Assembly (NCBI GenBank): GCA_022801735.1
Contig: JAAWSW010000035.1
Location: forward strand, 1-13,119
Direction: 5' to 3'
From: Bacilli bacterium
GTDB taxonomy: Bacteria; Bacillota_I; Bacilli_A; RF39; UBA660
DNA length: 13,119 nt
Numbering within the stretch: position 1 is the stretch's first letter; each line of letters begins with the position of its first letter. Of the stretch, positions 13,001-13,119 are shown one piece after another. Under the pieces are notes generated by a model. That model was not told where the DNA came from. It was given only the letters and a program-made list of their open reading frames with translations, and did not search any database. The position numbers were made by a program, and so were the translations under genes.

Positions 13001-13030
13001 AAAAAAGGGTTTAATAATTACCTTTTTTTT
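13001..13030 (+). terminator. Rho-independent terminator after surface paralogue B
   Basis: AAAAAAGG (13001-13008) pairs with CCTTTTTT (13021-13028) around an AT-rich loop, with the T-run continuing to 13030. A shifted pairing using GGT/ACC with a nine-base loop is equally possible. Confidence 0.75.
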
Positions 13031-13032
13031 GT

Positions 13033-13038
13033 TATAAT
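13033..13038 (+). promoter_or_regulatory. -10 box of the last gene
   Basis: TATAAT lies 31 bases before the ATG at 13070, directly after the preceding terminator. The -35 position (TTTAAT at 13010-13015, 17 bp away) is a poor match. AAGGAGG at 13057-13063 follows as a strong ribosome binding site. Confidence 0.5.
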
Positions 13039-13069
13039 TGACAGAGAAATAACTTTAAGGAGGAGTAAT

Positions 13070-13119
13070 ATGAGAGAATTTACAGAACAAGAACAAGTTA
13101 GCCAAATGGAGGCAATACG
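13070..13119 (+). CDS. Start of a gene cut by the window end (16 codons)
   Basis: ATG 13070 has a near-perfect AAGGAGG (13057-13063) six bases upstream. Only MREFTEQEQVSQMEAI plus two bases of the next codon is visible. The EQEQV...MEAI pattern faintly recalls the N-terminus of lysyl-tRNA synthetase (EQ-x-V-x-R-x-K-hydrophobic-E), but the match is too short and lacks the usual arginines. Treat the product as unknown; the gene is real by its start signals. Confidence 0.7.
   Translation, partial: MREFTEQEQVSQMEAI

Noticed and set aside
13038..13043. TTGACA as a -35 box for the last gene
   Set aside because: A -10 at the proper distance would fall in the ribosome binding site and start codon; TATAAT at 13033 is the better element.
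1..13119. Insertion sequences, CRISPR arrays, tRNA or rRNA genes
   Set aside because: No transposase-like ORF, terminal inverted repeats, regularly spaced repeats or RNA gene folds were found on reading both strands.

Overview
The window comes from a very AT-rich, low-GC Gram-positive genome. The Bacillus-type primosome loaders DnaB and DnaI, a T-box leader ahead of threonyl-tRNA synthetase, and strong GGAGG/AGGTG ribosome binding sites point to an uncultured member of the Bacilli, probably an RF39-like gut lineage related to Mollicutes (the lineage is inferred). TGA ends several genes (39-911, dnaB, the first prepilin) and tryptophan is TGG, so the code is standard bacterial, not the mycoplasma code.

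Layout. (1) 1-961: a surface-type protein with an N-terminal membrane anchor, preceded by a run of 13 G next to a -10 box and followed by a bidirectional terminator. (2) 971-2274: a DUF192 protein on the minus strand, then on the plus strand a Flp/Tad-like pilin, a multi-membrane-segment protein and a 51-residue orphan, with strong terminators. (3) 2314-5457: a GT4 glycosyltransferase, then nusB-xseA-xseB packed as an operon. (4) 5512-6947: two type IV prepilin-like proteins and a membrane-anchored protein with Ig-like repeats, with overlapping ends. (5) 7024-9235: dnaB-dnaI. (6) 9236-11699: promoter, T-box leader, an orphan 143-residue protein and thrS. (7) 11701-12970: a second, longer paralogue of the first gene, again with a G run (12 G) in its promoter. 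(8) From 13070: the start of a gene cut by the window edge.

The main signal is the pair of paralogues at the two ends. Their first 44 residues are 36/44 identical, while the exported parts have diverged. In both, a G homopolymer touches the 5' end of the -10 hexamer. In the second copy TTGACA, the G12 tract and TATAAT form one promoter with a 20-bp spacer, so changes in tract length would tune or switch transcription. This is the layout of slipped-strand phase-variable promoters (as at Neisseria porA or fetA). A family of phase-variable surface proteins scattered among housekeeping operons is therefore proposed.

The rest is housekeeping (transcription antitermination, exonuclease VII, replication restart/initiation, tRNA charging) plus two small pilin loci that suggest extracellular filaments or a competence/secretion pseudopilus. 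No insertion sequence, CRISPR array, tRNA or rRNA was seen, and no gene-free stretch exceeds 300 bases.
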